NCBI GenBank assembly: GCA_947247005.1
Contig: OX365955.1
Location: forward strand, 17,527,322-17,591,321
DNA length: 64,000 nt
DNA from: Spisula solida
Lineage: Eukaryota > Mollusca > Bivalvia > Venerida > Mactridae
Direction of reading: 5' to 3'
Shown: one piece after another, positions 59,421 through 64,000 of the stretch
Layout: every line of letters starts with the position of its first letter
Position numbering within the stretch: position 1 is the stretch's first letter
Program-made: the position numbers and the translations under genes
Notes under the pieces: model-generated
The model's input: only the letters and a program-made list of their open reading frames with translations
The model's database searches: none
Told to the model about the DNA's origin: nothing

Positions 59421-62078
59421 ACACGTACATTGTACATTTTCTCCATAGGGTTACATGTTATCAAAGTATTCTTTGATGTTATTCTTATGCTATCTTCGAA
59501 GGTCGCACAGAACAATGAATTTGATGTGTTATGATTGTCAACACATTATTTATACGTAGCACGGGTTAGGGATGAGCAAATGTGCGACCAAACCGGATTC
59601 GAACTCTGCTCTACCGACTTTCCAAGCCTGCTGCCTACATACTCCCTCACCCATTTTGTGAACAGGTTCACACCGTGGCATATACCCTCTTTGAATTAGA
59701 AATCCGTCTAAATTTCAGAGATTAGAAATATATCAAGCACAGAAGCTGTGAAGCTACCTGAATGATATGCCATGGCCCAACGTTGGGCGCTGAATGGTAA
59801 AGGATGAGAAATTGCACACAGGGCAAATACTCTACCTACTGTTCTAGCCGGCTGCCTACACACTCCATCATATATACTGTGAACATGTTCAGACTGTGGA
59901 CCAATTACTACCAGATTAACTTTGTAAAACATGTGATAATATGTGTGTGACTTTATTGCAACAAAACAATTAACACAGAACTGCGCTCTGTTAAAGGGTT
60001 CATATAGCGTATACAGTAGAATCACCACGCCATTTTAACTTTTCTATTACATCGTACGTGTTCTTTTTTAAGCGCCGTTTGAAGCTGTTTTGAATTCAAA
60101 TATGTTCACAATTGTTCAACAACATACCCGAAATAATTAATTATATGAAATAACAGTATACGAATATTGATACACTGCACATCAGTTCATTCTATAATCC
60201 GGGATCTTACAGAACGACAATCGTAAACATGGTGGTTTTTCACTCTAGATTTCCCCAAATATGCTCTATTTTTATCACAAACTAGTTCGTATTCTCGTTT
60301 TCGGAAAATCCATTCATCTAAAATGTGACATCTAAACATAGTTCCTATTGGCTTGTCTAGTTGCAGAAAATCGTTTCACTTGGCTGACTTCCACTTTTCA
60401 AATATACGGACAACTAACCATTTACGTGCCATTTTTATAAATTTCGTGTTACAGAAATACGATTTTTGATTATTTGGTACGCAACATTTTGTGATGCACT
60501 ATAGTTTTATTGTGAGTAATATTTTGCTATTACATGTATTCATTCGTTGCGTATATCTTTACATGCATTTCGTTGGTCAAGATAATGCAAGTATCTCATT
60601 TTCAAAGTCAACCAGCTGCTAGACTAAGTATACCTAAAAATGTAAAATTCGCTACATGTACATGTAGGGTGAAAGGTATGGGATTATGCTTGGAATTCAC
60701 AAATGTTGATCCATACATGGTGATTGGGGTGGGAGCGTCATATCATTGTTTAATGTCAGTGCGTTTTAAAATATAAAGGACTCTCTAACGGTTTTAAAAA
60801 CATTGTGCTGTATGTGTGTATTGTAACAGTAGTGGAATTGACATTCTCAATATATACCTATATCTGACTATTTCGTGTAGATACTGTATATTCAATCTTA
60901 ATTTCAAGCTGTAATTGAACTACGTGACAGTGAGTGTATTAATGTACATTGACGTTTTGTTACAGGTGCCTGTGCTATAAATTTAATAATCTCGTGGTAT
61001 TGCTGACGAGATTTCTAAATTATTTCTTATTGTAATTTATTATTCAACCTCCATCGTTCTCTTGTATTTCGTTTCGGCAAGACAACGACTCAATGGGGGT
61101 GAATTTAATTAATAGTGTTCTGATGTAATGCTGATAAACTCAACAAACATTTAAAGTAACAGGTTCCTATAGTTTGATGTCCTAATATGTTGTCATGTAT
61201 ACTTATGTATGGTTTTTTTTCAAATGGGTGGTTCCGATAAATGATTGTTTAGCTCTATATGTAAATTTCCTTTACTGGTCCTTGTATGTGTTGCTTGTAC
61301 TTGTGAATTCTGCAGTGTATAATGTGTATGTAGTTTGAAAGTGTTGTACATTGTGTTGCTGTATTTATTTACAGATGTACATGTATATTATAATGTGGTG
61401 TCGTCATTTGTGATGTACTATTAGTGTTCTCATAATGTTTCATAATAATGATGTTCATATATGTTGTATGTATAATTATGCTTATATGCTCTTCAGTAAT
61501 GGAGGAAATAAAAGTTATATACAGTTTATTACCTAATAATACGAATCACCATTCATAAGCCATCATAGTGTGACGCATATCTATTCGTTTTCAGCCAGTG
61601 AAACATTAAACAAGTGCATACGTATTACATGTACGTGTTTGTCTTACGTGTGCTCATGTTTGCCTCACACATGCCGTGTTAGTTATCACAAGTATGCATG
61701 CATGCACATCTGATACTAGGCGTATTGATGTGCATTATTGTTGAACGTGTTTAGTACAGTTTATGAATAAAAATCATCCGTGGGTCAGTGAAAACAATGA
61801 TGGCTTTCAGGTCAAACATAGTCCAGAGGCATTCTTTATCTTGTCTTTATTATTGTATTTTCATATTTCGAGAACATAGACATTTATTAACACCTTGACA
61901 ATGTGATTGTTTATAATATTAATTTTTCTTTTACTGTATGGTTTTAAGATAGGTACACTAACACAGGGAAATGGTATCTAGCAAGGTTTCCTACCTTATC
62001 TGTCGTCTTGGACTATTTGGCTAACCATGACGCCACAACGTCCGTTCACGAAGGCCTTCCAACCGCTTAAGAGGGCGA
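59421..62078. other. No gene; diverged direct repeat and SINE-like segment
   Basis: GGCTGCCTACACACTCC-like sequence with TGTGAACA and GTTCA occurs at about 59628 and again at 59849. The first is joined to a minus-strand B box (GAGTTCGAATCCGG). Frames at 60534-60776 and elsewhere have no family features. Confidence 0.4.
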
Positions 62079-63830
62079 TCACAAAATGCCTCGCGGCATC
62101 TTGGGCAACCACCAACGCCCGTATTTTCGGACATACAGTTCCGTCACTACACTCCTCTCCACTTTAAATACTGGAGCCCATGATTCTTGCAGACTCTTCC
62201 CGGAACTGGTACTTCTTCGCTTCCCGGCCTGAACCCACACTGGTTTCACGGCCTCAAACCTCAACGCATATGCCGGACCGAACCAAGCTGGTTTCACGAC
62301 CCCAACCATCAAACTGCTCATCCACCTCACTGCAGCACCGAAGCTTCCCCCCGGAGGTACAGCCTCTGGGAGTTTGGTTTTCCTGGGAACTAAACGAGTA
62401 CTACCCCCTGCAGTATTCGCAGTGTTCACTTGACCGGCCCTACCAGTCAACACCTCAGGGTCTCTGCTGGGATCTGCCCCAGTACTACCCTCCGCACTAT
62501 CCACAGTGTACACACTGTCCCCTTTTTCCATCAGGGTCTATCCTCGAAACTGCCTAGTAATGCAGTGTTCCTCTGACTGGGCCTCTCAGTCCTTGCCTCA
62601 GAGACTTTCCTGGGAACTGCCCCAGTACTACCATCAGCCTGATCTGCCGTGCCTGCAGTAGTCACGATGTTGACACTAACCAATTCTGTCGAACCCAAAG
62701 GCTATTCGACTGCCCACGGAGTAAGGTCGATGGCCGACTGCCACCTCTCAGAACAGCCTCCTCTATGTTGGACACCTCCTGTTCCCACAATGAACACCCT
62801 GTACAACACTTCTCCCCTAGGATCTCCTGCTCAACGCATGGAGACCCGCACGCCGTCGTTTCCCAGTCTCTAGAAACCGTCTGGATCCTTCTCTCTACTT
62901 CCTGATGAGCTACGTGAGTACTACTCGTTCGCCCAAGATGACCTGTGGTACCTACATGGGTTGGCTTCCCACAATCTGATTCCGAGTTGCCACACTCATC
63001 TTTCGAGCCTTCCATACAAGAGGGATGTTCCAGTTCACAGATTAACCTTGACCTAGCAGCCAAGGGCACCACATCATCTCTCATCTGAGAGGAACGAGGC
63101 CCAATTTTCATTAGCCTCCTTACAGTACCCGCACCCCCACAGGGTAAACTACCTAGACGCACACCCACACAGTTTCCATACACCGACCAGCATTTGCCGG
63201 CATCCTGGACAGCGCACCTGCGTTCCAGTGCTCGCGCCCAGCCCGGTGTTTTACACCATATTATACCGAGACAGCTCCTCCAACCATCTCAACAGCCGAC
63301 CCTGCAGTTCGTGGAACCCCATCAACCACCTAAGACTCGAATGATCCGTCCTAACTGTAAAAGGTTTACCCAACAGGTAGTGTCTAAACTGCCTTGTAAA
63401 TCCCTGACAGACTCTCCTCCCCCCCCCATCAATATCTCGGATCCGCGACTGTCCTGCGCCCAACACCAGCTACACCAATACAATACCGGTACATACCATA
63501 ACTCTCATTCCGGACTGTAGCCCTCACCCCAACACATCAGCCTCGCGTCACACCTGGTACCAAGGAAACGGCCCAGGCCAAGATGCTAGGTCATGAAACT
63601 ACGTCGCACAATTCTTCCTCTACACCGGCAGTCCAACCACATGCTGAACACCAACCACCATCTTCACCCCTCAGTCTGCTTTGAAGCCCCTCATGCAACA
63701 ATAACAACTAGTACGACGACATGATGACATCAGGGGTACTACAACCCGCTGAACTCTTCGGCATCAGGGGTCCTACAACCTACTGAACTTCCTCCGCATG
63801 GCCTTCACTAACTCCTAAATTTAACCTTGA
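62079..63830 (-). mobile_element. Decayed Ty3/gypsy retrotransposon fragment
   Basis: GC-richer than its surroundings. On the minus strand 63400-63250 encodes an RNase H piece (FRHYLLGKPFTVRTDHSSLR, WLEELSRYNMV). After a one-base shift comes HRAGREHWNAGALSRMPAN, where the usual ADALSR acidic residue is Gly. The stretch 63183-62079 resembles the long linker between RNase H and integrase and contains three diverged copies of a segment with CCCCAGTACTACC on plus. No integrase core was identified. Near 63735-63790 CATCAGGGGT(A/C)CTACAACC is duplicated about 37 bp apart. The element is dead. Confidence 0.7.
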
Positions 63831-64000
63831 AATTCCATGCAGTTGTCAATACGATATAAGACAACGTTTAACAATATTTCTGAATTTGTAAAGTAACAAT
63901 CAGCAATAATGTAACAAAGTTTACTGAAAACATCTGTGATCATCGAATTATTTATGTGATGCAAATACTTGTTTTTAGATTTATGTTAGGTGTATGCCAC

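Noticed and set aside
1..64000. CRISPR array or prokaryotic operon
   Set aside because: Repeats lack regular spacers of unique sequence, and genes have spliceosomal introns; the DNA is animal.

Overview
The window looks like nuclear DNA of a lophotrochozoan animal, most probably a bivalve mollusc. It is AT-rich and intron-bearing, it is crowded with many kinds of degraded transposon, and its host genes are of types expanded in bivalves: PAN/apple and F-type lectin domains, and B-box (TRIM-like) proteins without a RING. No species can be named from the sequence alone.

Region 1-15.2 kb holds a minus-strand gene that I assembled from four exons: signal peptide plus PAN domain (15209-14904), a short cysteine-rich exon (14691-14622), a sushi/CCP exon (12786-12616) and an F-type lectin exon running off the left edge (261-1). 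Splice phases agree at every junction (0, 1, 1). The last intron is about 12.4 kb and contains a 7.6 kb G-rich minisatellite (period about 21 bp, 1168-8745). A 5'-truncated LINE and associated sequence separate this array from a small remnant of it near 12.36 kb. A second PAN first exon of the same length and phase sits at 29918-29613.

Region 15.2-29 kb is mostly retroelements. A broken plus-strand LINE (17.4-19.3 kb) is followed by a Ngaro-like tyrosine-recombinase retroelement (about 21.2-27.65 kb) with SGNH hydrolase, gag-like, reverse transcriptase/RNase H and recombinase genes. It carries tandem repeats between the hydrolase and gag and again after the recombinase. Gag, RT and hydrolase are frameshifted; the recombinase frame is intact.

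Region 29-40 kb has no host gene that I can support beyond the PAN exon. It holds a 4.8 kb TIR-bounded element (32.9-37.7 kb), small inverted-repeat elements and foldbacks.

Region 40-59.4 kb is a segmental duplication carrying a RING-less B-box/coiled-coil/beta-propeller gene. Copy A (40.2-45.0 kb) is a pseudogene with three frame breaks. Copy B (49.9-59.4 kb) has an intact 586-codon intronless gene at 54901-56661. Between the copies is a 2.9 kb TIR element with a 6 bp target duplication and arrays of a palindromic TACGTGCACGTA motif. Copy B is split by a mariner remnant and decorated with later TIR elements. A likely first exon of an unrelated gene lies at 53163-53256.

Region 59.4-64 kb has little recognisable content until a GC-richer decayed Ty3/gypsy fragment (62.1-63.8 kb, minus strand) with an RNase H remnant.
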